Positions 45,681 through 55,528 of a stretch of 64,000 nt of DNA are shown piece by piece. Numbering within the stretch: the first letter of the stretch is position 1; every line of letters starts with the position of its first letter. The notes under the pieces were generated by a model. That model saw only the letters and a list, made by a program, of their open reading frames with translations. It had not been told where the DNA came from and did no database searches. The translations under genes were made by a program, and so were the position numbers. This stretch comes from JAPYTY01 sp036338435. GTDB taxonomy: Bacteria > Acidobacteriota > UBA6911 > RPQK01 > JADFOI01. Location of the stretch: contig JAYZCG010000052.1 in assembly GCA_036338435.1 (NCBI GenBank), positions 1 to 64,000 on the forward strand. The letters run 5' to 3'.

Positions 45681-47126
45681 ATGAGTCAAGACTTTCGAGC
45701 ATGGATTGATGACGTAAAGACTTTGGGTCTTTTGAAAACGGTGGAAGGGGCCGATTGGGACGAGGAGATTGGTGCCCTTACCGACGCTAATGCTAAGAAA
45801 AACAAGTACACGTTACTTTTTGACAAGGTTAAGGATCATGCGGATGGATTTCGGTTGCTAACTGGGGCCTTGTTGGACTCACGAAGGGTGGCTCTGACAC
45901 TAGGGCTTGACCCCACTTTGAGTGATTTGGAACTGGTCACAGTACTTAGGGAGAGAATGCAGTCGGCAGGCGACAAGTTGCAAGAGTACACTCCACGGGA
46001 AGTTACGGATGCCCCTCTTTTAGAGAACACTCTTGACCCAGTGGACATGTTGAAGTTTCCTTCTCCTAAGTACTTCGAGGATGACGGGGGGCGTTATATT
46101 GGGACGGCCCATGCGGTGATGACCCGTGACCCAGATACGGATTGGGTCAACATGGGTGTTTACCGAATGATGGTTCAGAACCAAAATACCTTGTCTATAC
46201 TCTTTGAGGCGGTTCGTCACGCCCGTTTCATTGTTAAGAAGCATTGGGACGCTGGGAAACCGTGTCCAGTGGCCGTGTCCTTTGGCCACCATCCTCTGGC
46301 ACTTATGTTTGCCGGGATTGAGGTTCCAGGAGGCATATCTGAACTGGCCTATGCGGGGGCGGTTGCTGAGCAACCTTATGAAGTTGTCAAAGGCCCTGTA
46401 ACGGGGCTTCCCATCCCGGCAGATAGTGAAGTGGCCATCGAAGGGTATATTGTTAATGAACCTCTGCCGGAAGGTCCTTTTGGAGAGCTTTTGGGATACT
46501 ACGCAAGTGGAACCTCTGATGAGTGTCCCACCGTTAATGTAGAAGCAGTCTATCACCGGGACAATCCCATTATGCTGGGGACTTGTGCTGGTCGTCCTCC
46601 TCACGATTATACTTACTTCAGGTGTCCCGTCAGAGCGGCGCTCATTTGGGACATACTAGAAAAAGCTGGTATTCAAGGTGTAAGGGGTGTGTGGTGCCAT
46701 GAGGTGGGCTATTCTAGAGCCTTTACGGTAGTTTCCATTAAACAGATGTTTGCGGGTCACGATAAAATGGCTGGACACGTAGTCGCTCAATGTAGGCCTG
46801 GTGCCGTAGCTGGACGATACGTCGTGGTTGTCGATGACGACATCGATCCTACGAATCTTGAGGACGTAGTCTGGGCCATGTGCACTCGAAGCGATCCTGG
46901 TACTGGCATCGATATTATTGCAGGAACAATCGGTACTATACTGGACCCGATAGCCCCTAACGATCCAGATGACGACGTACTAGAGTACACAAGCAGTAGA
47001 GGCATCATCTACGCTACAAAGCCATTCCGAAAAGTGCTGCACAATACCTTTCCAAAGGTTGTTGAGCCTGGTCAAGCAGTCAAAGAAAAGGTTGAAAGGG
47101 ATTGGTCCGAACTCTTCTCGGACTGA
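45681..47126 (+). CDS. UbiD-family decarboxylase
   Basis: 481 residues. UbiD fold with conserved sequence such as LKFPSPKYFEDDGGRYIGTAHAVM, VNMGVYRMMVQNQNTLSIL and EGPFGELLGYYASG. UbiD enzymes decarboxylate aromatic or alpha,beta-unsaturated acids using prenylated FMN. Substrate unknown; the neighbouring TRAP permease and cupin suggest a carried-in organic acid. No UbiX prenyltransferase gene is near. It starts 208 bases after the permease stop. Confidence 0.88.
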   Translation: MSQDFRAWIDDVKTLGLLKTVEGADWDEEIGALTDANAKKNKYTLLFDKVKDHADGFRLLTGALLDSRRVALTLGLDPTLSDLELVTVLRERMQSAGDKLQEYTPREVTDAPLLENTLDPVDMLKFPSPKYFEDDGGRYIGTAHAVMTRDPDTDWVNMGVYRMMVQNQNTLSILFEAVRHARFIVKKHWDAGKPCPVAVSFGHHPLALMFAGIEVPGGISELAYAGAVAEQPYEVVKGPVTGLPIPADSEVAIEGYIVNEPLPEGPFGELLGYYASGTSDECPTVNVEAVYHRDNPIMLGTCAGRPPHDYTYFRCPVRAALIWDILEKAGIQGVRGVWCHEVGYSRAFTVVSIKQMFAGHDKMAGHVVAQCRPGAVAGRYVVVVDDDIDPTNLEDVVWAMCTRSDPGTGIDIIAGTIGTILDPIAPNDPDDDVLEYTSSRGIIYATKPFRKVLHNTFPKVVEPGQAVKEKVERDWSELFSD

Positions 47127-47142
47127 GAAAGGAACTAAAAAC

Positions 47143-47523
47143 ATGGCCGTAGATAAGGAACACAAAGAATTTTACGCTCCAAACCTAGAGGAGGGATGGG
47201 AAGTTCCTCCTGGCTATCCTGATGGTATTGAGCAAAAAATCCTGGCCGGAAGGTTGGATGAAGAAAATAAACGTGGCAGTCGTACCCGCCTATTGCGCTT
47301 TCATCCCGGTGTTTACACCACCGCGCCGTTTGTTCATGAGTATTGGGAGGAGGTTATGCTCTTGGAGGGAGACTTGATTGTAGGCAATGACGAAAATGGA
47401 GAGGGAGGAGAAAGCTTTGCTCCTAAGACCTATGCTTGTCGACCACCGGGAGCTCCACACGGGCCTTTCAAATCAGTTAACGGGTGTCTTTTATACGAGA
47501 CGCATTACTTCGATCCCGCCTAG
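47143..47523 (+). CDS. cupin-domain protein
   Basis: 126 residues from the ATG at 47143 (AAAGGA upstream), 17 bases after the UbiD stop. A single cupin barrel: RLLRFHPGVYTTAPFVHEYWEEVMLLEGDLIVG, with the metal-binding His/Glu positions of motif 1, and APKTYACRPPGAPHGPFKS of motif 2. This resembles small cupins that act on aromatic or acyl compounds (dioxygenase or isomerase) or in regulation. It is probably co-transcribed with UbiD. Confidence 0.8.
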   Translation: MAVDKEHKEFYAPNLEEGWEVPPGYPDGIEQKILAGRLDEENKRGSRTRLLRFHPGVYTTAPFVHEYWEEVMLLEGDLIVGNDENGEGGESFAPKTYACRPPGAPHGPFKSVNGCLLYETHYFDPA

Positions 47524-47644
47524 CAATGGGTTATATTCCAGAACAAATCTGCGGACACTTGTGGAGTGAAGGTGTGTGATTGTCTGTTTTGGGTATGTTG
47601 CAAAAGCTGAAAGCCTAAATCCCGGGCGCAGGGAGTTGCTCTCA

Positions 47645-48346
47645 CTACCCCAAAATAGGCAGGGTTTTTATATTGTATCCATGCGTGATCTTTCGGTTGA
47701 GAACGGGGTCTTCTAACTCCAATTCAAACCGATCGGCAGGCGTTACCTCTTCCAATGTTGCGAGTGTGCCCCCAAACATGAGGGTCCCATTGGACAGTCC
47801 CGTTTTCGAATAACGAGTGATCAACTCCTCCGGTGGTAGCATTGTTGCAATGGTCCCTTCCTGGTACAACGTTCTCTTACCGTCAGTGGTTACATAAGAG
47901 CGCAAGATAAGTTGATCCCAGTGTTGTTCTAGTTCGGAGTGAAGCCACAAGGTAGGGGCTATGGGTTTGTCGCAAACCTGTTTGGATACGGTGATTCCAT
48001 AAGTTTCCACCTTCCGATCAGTGTGATCAGAACCTAGCCCAACCCACAGAGTTCCGTCGTGCTGGACATATACTGCTTCGACTTCTCCACTTGAATCGTT
48101 TCCCACTACTTGAATCTCTCCAGCAATAGTTAGTCGAGAGGCAGATGCTCTGTAGAAGATCGGGGTTGAGGTTGGACGAGGTACACCCAGCTTTTCAAGT
48201 TCCAAGATGTGTTTTTCCACTGCATCCTTGTTTCGACCAGTCCAACCAGCAATAACAGTAGTAGTGATTGACAAGGTAGTGGGCTGTGCTCCTCCCACTG
48301 ACACTAGCTCAACGGGTAAGTCAATGGCATGAGTTCCTGAGTGCAT
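47645..48346 (-). CDS. DUF2848 family protein
   Basis: 233 residues matching the DUF2848 pattern: TVIAGWTGRNKDAVEKHILELEKLGVPRP, then PIFYRASASRLT, EAVYVQHDGTLWVGLGSDHTDRKVE and LMFGGTLATLEEV. The domain is linked to the fumarylacetoacetate hydrolase superfamily, whose members cleave or decarboxylate beta-keto acids. No activity is established. It lies on the opposite strand from the UbiD-cupin genes but between them and the acyl-CoA synthetase gene, fitting an acid catabolism locus. Confidence 0.8.
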   Translation of the reverse strand: MHSGTHAIDLPVELVSVGGAQPTTLSITTTVIAGWTGRNKDAVEKHILELEKLGVPRPTSTPIFYRASASRLTIAGEIQVVGNDSSGEVEAVYVQHDGTLWVGLGSDHTDRKVETYGITVSKQVCDKPIAPTLWLHSELEQHWDQLILRSYVTTDGKRTLYQEGTIATMLPPEELITRYSKTGLSNGTLMFGGTLATLEEVTPADRFELELEDPVLNRKITHGYNIKTLPILG

Positions 48347-48448
48347 AGCGGGGCATTATACAGCATCTATATCTAAATGCCTTGTCCCATTGCATTGAAA
48401 CGTACCGACTCTTAGAATATCTTTGTCGTCTTTAAACAAAAGTTAGTA

Positions 48449-49165
48449 GTGTGCAACGAATTGAATAGTAGAGAACTAGTTTTAAAATATTGCCACCGGG
48501 CCAGCGATGAGAAAAGAAATTTTCTTATGGAAAATGAAGCGGCTCAGGTTTGTAGAAGCTATATGGTGCCATTGCCGGCAAGTGGCTATGCTCGGGACAA
48601 AGATCAAGCCATTACCATTGCTGAGGCAGTGGGTTACCCGGTGGTTATGAAGGTGGTTTCCCCCCATGTGATCCACAAGTCGGATGCCGGGGGTGTTCGA
48701 GTCGGCATCCAGGCAGAAGAGGAACTTCTAGGAGCCTGGGATGCTATTTCTGCTAGCGTCATGAGTTATAACTCCAACGCTGAAATTCGGGGTCAGTTTA
48801 TCGCAGAAATGGCTGGGGAGGGAGTGGAGACAATTGTGGGATTCAAACGTGATGAAACATTTGGGCCTGTCGTTATGTTTGGTCTTGGCGGCATTTTTGT
48901 TGAGCTCTACAAGGATGTAAGTTTCCGATTGTGCCCGTTAGCAGATGCAGATGTCGAAGCCATGATCAATGAAGTTAAAGGGCACAAACTGTTACAGGGA
49001 TTTCGGGGGATGCCCACAGTCGATGTAGAAGCACTCAAGCAGATAATTTTGACAGTTTCCTCGATGGGAATGGATAACCCGGAGATAAGCTCCATTGACC
49101 TCAACCCGGTAAGAGTGAACAAAGAAGGCGCACTGGCCTTGGATACAAGGATTATCCTAACCTAG
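48449..49165 (+). CDS. ADP-forming acyl-CoA synthetase, beta (ATP-grasp) subunit
   Basis: 238 residues, GTG start. ATP-grasp signature GYPVVMKVVSPHVIHKSDAGGVRVGI (about residues 75-100), then VETIVGFKRDETFGPVVMFGLGGIFVELYKDVSFR and the C-terminal SIDLNPVRV. It corresponds to the beta subunit of acetate/acyl-CoA ligase (ADP-forming), which needs a CoA-binding alpha subunit; none is seen in the window, so the partner may be encoded elsewhere. Confidence 0.82.
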   Translation: MCNELNSRELVLKYCHRASDEKRNFLMENEAAQVCRSYMVPLPASGYARDKDQAITIAEAVGYPVVMKVVSPHVIHKSDAGGVRVGIQAEEELLGAWDAISASVMSYNSNAEIRGQFIAEMAGEGVETIVGFKRDETFGPVVMFGLGGIFVELYKDVSFRLCPLADADVEAMINEVKGHKLLQGFRGMPTVDVEALKQIILTVSSMGMDNPEISSIDLNPVRVNKEGALALDTRIILT

Positions 49166-49265
49166 AAGCTAGCGTAGGGAATTGGCGCCAGGATATCCTC
49201 TCGTCATGAATCTTGCGGTTACTGAGGGTAAAAGTGCGAAATTCAGAAAATCTCAAAATGTGAAA

Positions 49266-50435
49266 TTATGCCCTTTCTAAAGCGGAAGGCATTTTGAGTA
49301 CAGCTTTTTTCATTCTATCCATTGCTTCTTCAATGTCGCTCGGTTTGGCAGCATAGGAAAGCCTAATAAAGCCCTCATAGTCGAAGCCACTTCCGTTAGT
49401 TAGTACCACTCCTGCTTCTTTGACAAGATACTGGGCAAACTCAAGTGAAGGAATGCCAAGCTCTCGGATATCAGCAAAGGCAAAAAATGTTCCCATGGGG
49501 GTTTTGCAGTGGATGCCAGGGATGTCATTCAAGCGTTCTATGAGTATATCCCGCCTTTCTAAATAAGCTTGTCTCATTTCCTCAATGCAGTCTTGAGGTC
49601 CCTCTAGCGCGGTGATACAAGCTCTTTGGGAGGGGACATTAGCGCTAATGTTAACAGTATGATGATACTTGAGAAACTGTAGTACCTTGTCGCTTGAGGC
49701 CGCTAGATAGCCAACTCTCAATCCTGTCATGGCGTAGGTTTTGGAGAAGCTGTTAACTTGTATGACGTGGTTCTTTGCTTCGGGAAGTGAAACCAAACTC
49801 TTGTGCTCGGCGCCTTCAAAGACCAACGTTTCATACACTTCATCGGAAATCAAAACTATATTGTGTTTTCTAGCAAGATCTAAAATGCCCTGTAGGGTTT
49901 CCTCAGGATAAACGCTACCGGTGGGGTTGTTAGGCGTTAGAATAATGATGATTTTCGTTTTTTCAGTAATGGCTTTTTCAATGGCAGCCGGATCGGGAAC
50001 AAATCCATCTTGACTCTTTAACTTCACGTAAACGGCCTTGGCTCCTGCTAGTTGGGCATTAACAACATAAGGAGGGTAGTGAGGTAGCAAAATGATAATT
50101 TCATCACCCGGATTAGCCATAGACATAATGGCGACATGCAAGGCCGATTGGCCTCCAGCAGTTACTAAAATTTCATCTTCCCAGCGGTAGTTGGCATCAA
50201 GCTGATTCTGGAGTTTCTCAGCAATTAACTGGCGAAGTTCGGGGGCCCCCCGATCGGGACCGTAGTGAGTATGACCTTCATCCAAAGCTTTTTTGGCGGC
50301 TTCCGCAATGTGTTTTGGGGTAACAAAGTCTGGTTCTCCCAACTGTAGGTAAATGCAGTCGTCTCGGTCTGCGGCCAACTCCATAATGCTATAGAAGGGG
50401 GATCTTTCAACCGATAGAATTCTGTCTGCCAGCAT
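49266..50435 (-). CDS. class I/II PLP aminotransferase (AspB-like)
   Basis: 389 residues. PLP Lys in VNSFSKTYAMTGLRVGY (about residue 234); other family regions are LQLGEPDFVTPKHI, AGGQSALHVAIMSM and IILTPNNPTGSVYPEE. It resembles bacterial aspartate/aromatic aminotransferases. Substrate specificity cannot be assigned. It stands alone, facing the acyl-CoA synthetase gene. Confidence 0.9.
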   Translation of the reverse strand: MLADRILSVERSPFYSIMELAADRDDCIYLQLGEPDFVTPKHIAEAAKKALDEGHTHYGPDRGAPELRQLIAEKLQNQLDANYRWEDEILVTAGGQSALHVAIMSMANPGDEIIILLPHYPPYVVNAQLAGAKAVYVKLKSQDGFVPDPAAIEKAITEKTKIIIILTPNNPTGSVYPEETLQGILDLARKHNIVLISDEVYETLVFEGAEHKSLVSLPEAKNHVIQVNSFSKTYAMTGLRVGYLAASSDKVLQFLKYHHTVNISANVPSQRACITALEGPQDCIEEMRQAYLERRDILIERLNDIPGIHCKTPMGTFFAFADIRELGIPSLEFAQYLVKEAGVVLTNGSGFDYEGFIRLSYAAKPSDIEEAMDRMKKAVLKMPSALERA

Positions 50436-50598
50436 GGATAAATCTCCTATTTGTCTCGTGCACTGTATTTATTGTCGCTCTATCTTAGCTAAAATCGTTG
50501 GTAGGCCACAACTGTTGATCTGGACCTAACCCGTTGTAGTCCTAAATTGTGGGAGTACTTGTTGCGGTACTGCTCGTTTTTGTCTAAGCTAGCCCATC

Positions 50599-52806
50599 AT
50601 GGTCATCAATGGCAGGTTTAGATTTATTGAATTTTCAATTACTTTGGTAACTCTTTTTCTCGCTCTAACCTTTCTAGCAAAGGCTCAGGGCAGCACACCG
50701 AAAAAAGGTGTTGCCGTTTCGGTTGAGGAAGCTCCTATTGTAGATGGCGTCCTAGATGATGCGGTATGGGGGGTTGCACCTCCACTTGTGGACTTTAGGC
50801 AGAAGGAGCCTAATGAAGGAGCACTGAGCAGCGAGTCCACCACGGTGCGCGTGATCTACACAGAGGAGGCTATCTACTTTGGATTTCGATGCGATGACTC
50901 CCAGCCTGAAGCTGTTGTTGCGACGGAACGACGGCGCGATGAGGATCTGACCAAGGATGATAGTGTGGCAATCCTTCTGGACACTTTCTATGATCGCCGC
51001 AACGCTTTCCTTTTCCGCACCAATTCACTAGGTGTCCAGTATGACGCATTACTTACGGACGAGGGGCTCGATATCAACGTCTCCTGGGATGAAAAATGGG
51101 AGTCTGAAGCTACCCGGCATGACAGCGGATGGACGGTTGAAATCATGATCCCTTTCAAATCTTTGCGTATGGGCCAGGAAAAAGAAATGGTGTGGGGATT
51201 AGAATTAGAACGACGTATCCTACGGAAGAATGAGTCGTCTTACTGGAATACTTACAACCGTAATTTTAAGTTCGAAGATGTTTCACAAGCTGGTGTTCTT
51301 GGAGGCTTGAAAAATATTGCACAGGGTCTACGTTGGAGAATCAAGCCCTATGGTTTAGCTGGTTTCGAACAAAAACCCAGTCTGACGACAAAGGGTACGA
51401 CCACTAACAACGCTTCCAATATTGGGCTAGAGTTAGTTAAGTACCGCCCTACTGCCAGTTTGACACTAGATATGACGGCCAATACTGATTTTGCACAGAC
51501 TGAAGTGGATGACCTCGTTACTAACATCACCCGTTTTCCTCTATTTTTTCCAGAAAAAAGGGAGTTCTTTCTTGAAGGTGCTGGCATTTTTGAATTTGGA
51601 ACTGGAATAGGTCTTCGCCAAAGTCGAGATTTTAAGCTTTTCTTCAGTCGTCGTATCGGCTTGTCCCCCAGGGGAGAAGTACTTCCTATCATTGCGGGAG
51701 CTAAGCTCACCGGGCGTATTGGTTCTTACACGGTGGGCGCTCTCAATATGCAAACCGGGGAAGAATTTGGAATTGAGGGTAGGAACTATGGAGTTATCCG
51801 AGTCAAACGAGACGTGTTAGAACGATCCTACATAGGTGCGATGTTCACGAATCAGCACTCTTCAGTTGAAGGTAATTACAATCGGGTTTTTGGTGTCGAT
51901 AGTCACTTTGTTTTTGCTGATCATCTCAACATGCAAGGGTTTCTAGCCAAGACGGAGACCCCTAATTTACCCGGGGATGATTGGTCAGCTTTTGGTCGGG
52001 TTATGTGGGACAGTGACCGTGTATTTGCAGGCGCTGAATACCTTCTGGTTGAAAAGAATTTTGATCCAGCGATTGGATTTGTTCCACGACGTAATCAGAG
52101 AAAGACTGTGCTTCAGCTAGGAGTCCGCCCTCGCCCCGATAGTGAGCTCATTCGTCAGTGGATCCTTCGTACACGCATGGATTACACGCAAAATCAAGAA
52201 GGTAAGCAGGAATCTATGCAGTACCATTTCATAACTTCTGAAACTATTTTCGAAACCGGCGATCGGTTTATGATTGACTTTCATCGTCGATTTGAAAGGC
52301 TTTTCAAGCCCTTTACCATTCGGCCTGGGGTCACTGTGCCCCCAGGAAGTTATCCCGGTTGGGATGTATTAATGATCGTTGATGGTGGACCCAATCGCCG
52401 TATTGGAGGGAGTGAGATTGCTCGTTTCAACTACGAATGGGGATTCTATGGTGGTAATCGCACTGAGTTCGTTCTGAGCCCACAGGTTAAGTTAAGTGAT
52501 GCTTTTTCCATCGATCTCATTTATTCGTTGAACTCGGTAGATCTGCCGTACGGGGAATTTTCCTCTCACGTTATCAACACGCGTGCCAACTATGCCTTCT
52601 CCAATAAGTGGCTTACCAGCGCGACTGTCCAGTACAGTAACCTCGACAGCTTTGTGAACTTTCGGTTTCGTCTCAATTACATTTATCGTCCAGGCGATGA
52701 TGTTTTTCTAATCTACAATGAAGGAAGAAACACAAATGAATTAGACCCTGATGCTTTAGTTGGTAGGTCCCTTATGATCAAATGGACCTACTCCTTTGAT
52801 TTCTGA
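50599..52806 (+). CDS. DUF5916 outer-membrane protein with CBM9-like domain
   Basis: 735 residues with a signal peptide (TLVTLFLALTFLAKAQG). Residues about 40-225 resemble a carbohydrate-binding CBM9-like module: EEAPIVDGVLDDAVWGVAPP, YFGFRCDDSQPEAV, DSVAILLDTFYDRRNAFLFRTNSLG. The remainder is a DUF5916 beta-barrel-like region (FPEKREFFLEGAGIFEFGTG and later alternating strands ending in WTYSFDF). Such proteins are typical of Acidobacteriota/Bacteroidota and probably sit in the outer membrane; function unproven. Confidence 0.82.
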   Translation: MVINGRFRFIEFSITLVTLFLALTFLAKAQGSTPKKGVAVSVEEAPIVDGVLDDAVWGVAPPLVDFRQKEPNEGALSSESTTVRVIYTEEAIYFGFRCDDSQPEAVVATERRRDEDLTKDDSVAILLDTFYDRRNAFLFRTNSLGVQYDALLTDEGLDINVSWDEKWESEATRHDSGWTVEIMIPFKSLRMGQEKEMVWGLELERRILRKNESSYWNTYNRNFKFEDVSQAGVLGGLKNIAQGLRWRIKPYGLAGFEQKPSLTTKGTTTNNASNIGLELVKYRPTASLTLDMTANTDFAQTEVDDLVTNITRFPLFFPEKREFFLEGAGIFEFGTGIGLRQSRDFKLFFSRRIGLSPRGEVLPIIAGAKLTGRIGSYTVGALNMQTGEEFGIEGRNYGVIRVKRDVLERSYIGAMFTNQHSSVEGNYNRVFGVDSHFVFADHLNMQGFLAKTETPNLPGDDWSAFGRVMWDSDRVFAGAEYLLVEKNFDPAIGFVPRRNQRKTVLQLGVRPRPDSELIRQWILRTRMDYTQNQEGKQESMQYHFITSETIFETGDRFMIDFHRRFERLFKPFTIRPGVTVPPGSYPGWDVLMIVDGGPNRRIGGSEIARFNYEWGFYGGNRTEFVLSPQVKLSDAFSIDLIYSLNSVDLPYGEFSSHVINTRANYAFSNKWLTSATVQYSNLDSFVNFRFRLNYIYRPGDDVFLIYNEGRNTNELDPDALVGRSLMIKWTYSFDF

Positions 52807-52871
52807 TATTTCGCTGGTCCCTCTCCTTCCTCTCAGAACCCCGCACTACACAAGACCGAGAATCAAAAGCC

Positions 52872-52891
52872 AATATTTAGGCTTAAATATT
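52872..52891. terminator. AT-rich hairpin between convergent genes
   Basis: AATATTTA pairs with TAAATATT around loop GGCT. It sits in an AT-rich 204-base gap separating the DUF5916 gene and the TonB receptor gene, and may stop both. The stem is weak. Confidence 0.3.
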
Positions 52892-53010
52892 ATAATTAAT
52901 CCTAAATTATCACTTTTTAAGTCAATTTATAAGGTTTTAAGTCCTATTTATTTGCATGGAGATGCTGGACCCTTACGCCGTGAGCTGCTGCTTTTCTACG
53001 TGAGCTGTGG

Positions 53011-55362
53011 TTAGCGGCCTTGCATTTTAAAGCGAATGCCCCCTTGGATAAGCAGGGGAGTGCCAATGCTGTTGGGGTTGGTACGGACGGGATACACGTT
53101 GTCAAATAGATTCTCAACGGCAAGAAAGATTTCGATATTGTCGTCTACCCGTCGGGAAATCGTAGCGTCAACAACAAAGTAGTCTTCCAAGGGAAGCTGA
53201 TTGAGATCATCGTCAAATTGTTCACCTAGATACATTCCATGGACTGCAAAGCTAAAGGCATTTGGATTGTCATAGGAAAATCCTAGAGTGAGACGATTCC
53301 TGGGGACCTGAGCCAAGTGATTACCTTCGATGATGGGATTGGCAGTGAAGTTTTTTACAGTTGCATCATTGAACAAATAGGAGGCGTCGAATATCCAGTT
53401 AGGAGTGGGATGATATTGCACGGTACTCTGAATTCCCCAGACACGCGTTTCACCGAGGTTCTGTCTTTTTCGTGTTATGAGGTTTGGCGTAACCGTCAGG
53501 GTCACATTTGAAACAGGATCTTTGATCCGATTCCAGAAGCCCGTCACACGCCAGAATATTTTGTTGTTCGGGACAAGGTTAAGCCCTCCCTCAAATCCAA
53601 TGAGGCGTTCAGGTCCAAGATCTGGGTTATTCCGTGTAGTGACACTTCCTACCCGAAACTGGCGATAGAGCTCATTGAGTGTAGGGGCTCGAAATCCTGA
53701 ACCAATTGCTCCCCACAAGGAAACTCTCTCATTTAAGTGGTGAAGCAATCCGATTCTTCCACTTACAAGGGCATTATCTTTTTCGCTTAGTTGTAGTTGA
53801 GTTTTCTTGCCGGTAAAAACTGCCAGTTCTCTGCGGGTCCCATTGTGGTTTTTCCAATGGTCAAAGCGGGCGCTCAGTGAAATTTGGAGATCCGGAGCCA
53901 AGGTAAAGGAGTCTTGCAGGAAAAATCCTAACATCCGTTGGCGGCCACCCACGTCACGAAAGCGAACTGGTCGTGGAGGCGTTCGGATGAAAACGATTTC
54001 CTGACTTTCTCCATCTATCCATCTCCAGTCAAGGCCTGCGGTCAAAACATGAGAACTGGACACTGGTTTGGTCCACTGAGCAAGTCCCCCATAGCCGAAG
54101 GTGGGCACTTCCTGGCTTAGGGCCAGACGTTCGGAGTTCCGATCGGAGGTAACCGCAGAAAAGTTGCTACCGAAGTTTTGAAAGTGGGAAAAAAGGGAAA
54201 CTTGCCATTCACTGTTATCTGCAGTACGAAAGCGAAGCCCTCCTCCCAGAAATCTCCACTGAGTGTTGTTTTGCTGAATGGAGGTCCCATTGCTTCGATC
54301 CTCGTCGAAGTAGCTTCCTTTGACAAATATGTTGAAATCACTCGAAGGGTTGTACTCTAGTTTCAAGTTAAAGTTTTCATGTTCTGTGTTGGCATTGATG
54401 TCTACTTGTCCTCGCTTATTTGGCGCAATGATCTTGTAGCCATCGGTATGAAACATGGTGCCATCCAGGGATAGTCCTATCGGACCCCACACATCACTGG
54501 CAAAAAAATCAAGTTTGGCCGTTTTCCGGTTGCCGAACCTTGCTTCTGCTGCTACGGTTCGCCTTTGAGGTGGTTGGGTCAGGATATGAATCACACCTCC
54601 CATGGCGAAGTTCCCATAGATGTTAGAACTAGGTCCTTCTACTATTTCAATGCGCTCGATACTGGATATTGGCACCCGACTCCAATAGACCCAACCTCCG
54701 AAAGGATCGTTGAAGGGGAAATTGTCCAGCAAGACCAGTGTACGGCTGACACCACTGGGACCGATACCACGCAGTGAAACGCCCTGAGATGTGGGATGGG
54801 CTGCCAAGCTACTGGTGCGACGGAAAAGACTGAAACTGGGAATCTGACGGAGGATATTATCCAGAGCAACGGCGGGTGAACGCTGTATATCTTGGCTATT
54901 TAGTACGTTGACCGATTTCGCTAGATCTCCCAATTTTTGTTCTCTTCGGGAGGGGGTTACCGTAACGGTCTCGGAGAATGTGGAGATCCTCAGGGAAATC
55001 ATCATCTTCCAGGTAGAGTCGTCTCTCAACTCTACGGTTTGAATATGTTCGGCGAGCCCTTTGGCCAGAATCCTTATCTCGTAAGACCCTGGGAGTAGTC
55101 CGGCAATCTCAAATCGACCATCTTGTCCGGATCGAACTGCCCGAATGCGGTCGTTCGTAAGTTCCACTAGGATGACCTGTGCACCACCGACAGGCAGACC
55201 AGTTGGATCCACAATGTGACCTGATAGCATGTTGATCTGTGGACTTAGTGGAGTTGCCAACGGCGAGACCATTAGGCCCATCAACAGAAGACTCAGAGAA
55301 ATATATCTAATGGTAAGAATATGAATAGGCACTACCAGACCTCCCAAGAAACAGCTAACCAC
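53011..55362 (-). CDS. TonB-dependent receptor with carboxypeptidase-regulatory-like domain
   Basis: 783 residues. After a signal sequence (YISLSLLLMGLMVSPLATPL) comes a carboxypeptidase-regulatory-like domain (about 43-120: GHIVDPTGLPVGGAQVILVE, FEIAGLLPGSYEIRILAKG). The plug covers about 140-260 (NVLNSQDIQRSPAVALDNILRQI, VSLRGIGPSGVSRTLVLLDN, SSIERIEIVEGPSSNIYGN). The barrel (about 270-783) ends in GGIRFKMQGR. It imports an unknown large or scarce nutrient across the outer membrane. The next gene upstream encodes a phosphatase and has no clear link. The domain order is typical of Acidobacteriota receptors. Confidence 0.93.
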   Translation of the reverse strand: MVSCFLGGLVVPIHILTIRYISLSLLLMGLMVSPLATPLSPQINMLSGHIVDPTGLPVGGAQVILVELTNDRIRAVRSGQDGRFEIAGLLPGSYEIRILAKGLAEHIQTVELRDDSTWKMMISLRISTFSETVTVTPSRREQKLGDLAKSVNVLNSQDIQRSPAVALDNILRQIPSFSLFRRTSSLAAHPTSQGVSLRGIGPSGVSRTLVLLDNFPFNDPFGGWVYWSRVPISSIERIEIVEGPSSNIYGNFAMGGVIHILTQPPQRRTVAAEARFGNRKTAKLDFFASDVWGPIGLSLDGTMFHTDGYKIIAPNKRGQVDINANTEHENFNLKLEYNPSSDFNIFVKGSYFDEDRSNGTSIQQNNTQWRFLGGGLRFRTADNSEWQVSLFSHFQNFGSNFSAVTSDRNSERLALSQEVPTFGYGGLAQWTKPVSSSHVLTAGLDWRWIDGESQEIVFIRTPPRPVRFRDVGGRQRMLGFFLQDSFTLAPDLQISLSARFDHWKNHNGTRRELAVFTGKKTQLQLSEKDNALVSGRIGLLHHLNERVSLWGAIGSGFRAPTLNELYRQFRVGSVTTRNNPDLGPERLIGFEGGLNLVPNNKIFWRVTGFWNRIKDPVSNVTLTVTPNLITRKRQNLGETRVWGIQSTVQYHPTPNWIFDASYLFNDATVKNFTANPIIEGNHLAQVPRNRLTLGFSYDNPNAFSFAVHGMYLGEQFDDDLNQLPLEDYFVVDATISRRVDDNIEIFLAVENLFDNVYPVRTNPNSIGTPLLIQGGIRFKMQGR

Positions 55363-55528
55363 CTGACCAGTTCAATAGAATGATACACCAGGGATAACAA
55401 TAACATTTTCCGGCTGTAAAAATTGATTGAAAAGTGGGGGTGAGATAGGAAGCCCCGTGTTATCCAATCCGGCGTCTGTGAGAACCCCGTAGTTCCCGAG
55501 TAGAAGGAACAGGTGATTTGAAATGATG

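Noticed and set aside
55363..55528. Cobalamin riboswitch before the TonB receptor
   Set aside because: The conserved B12-box (GCCACTG-type) is not found, and no T-run or hairpin fits.
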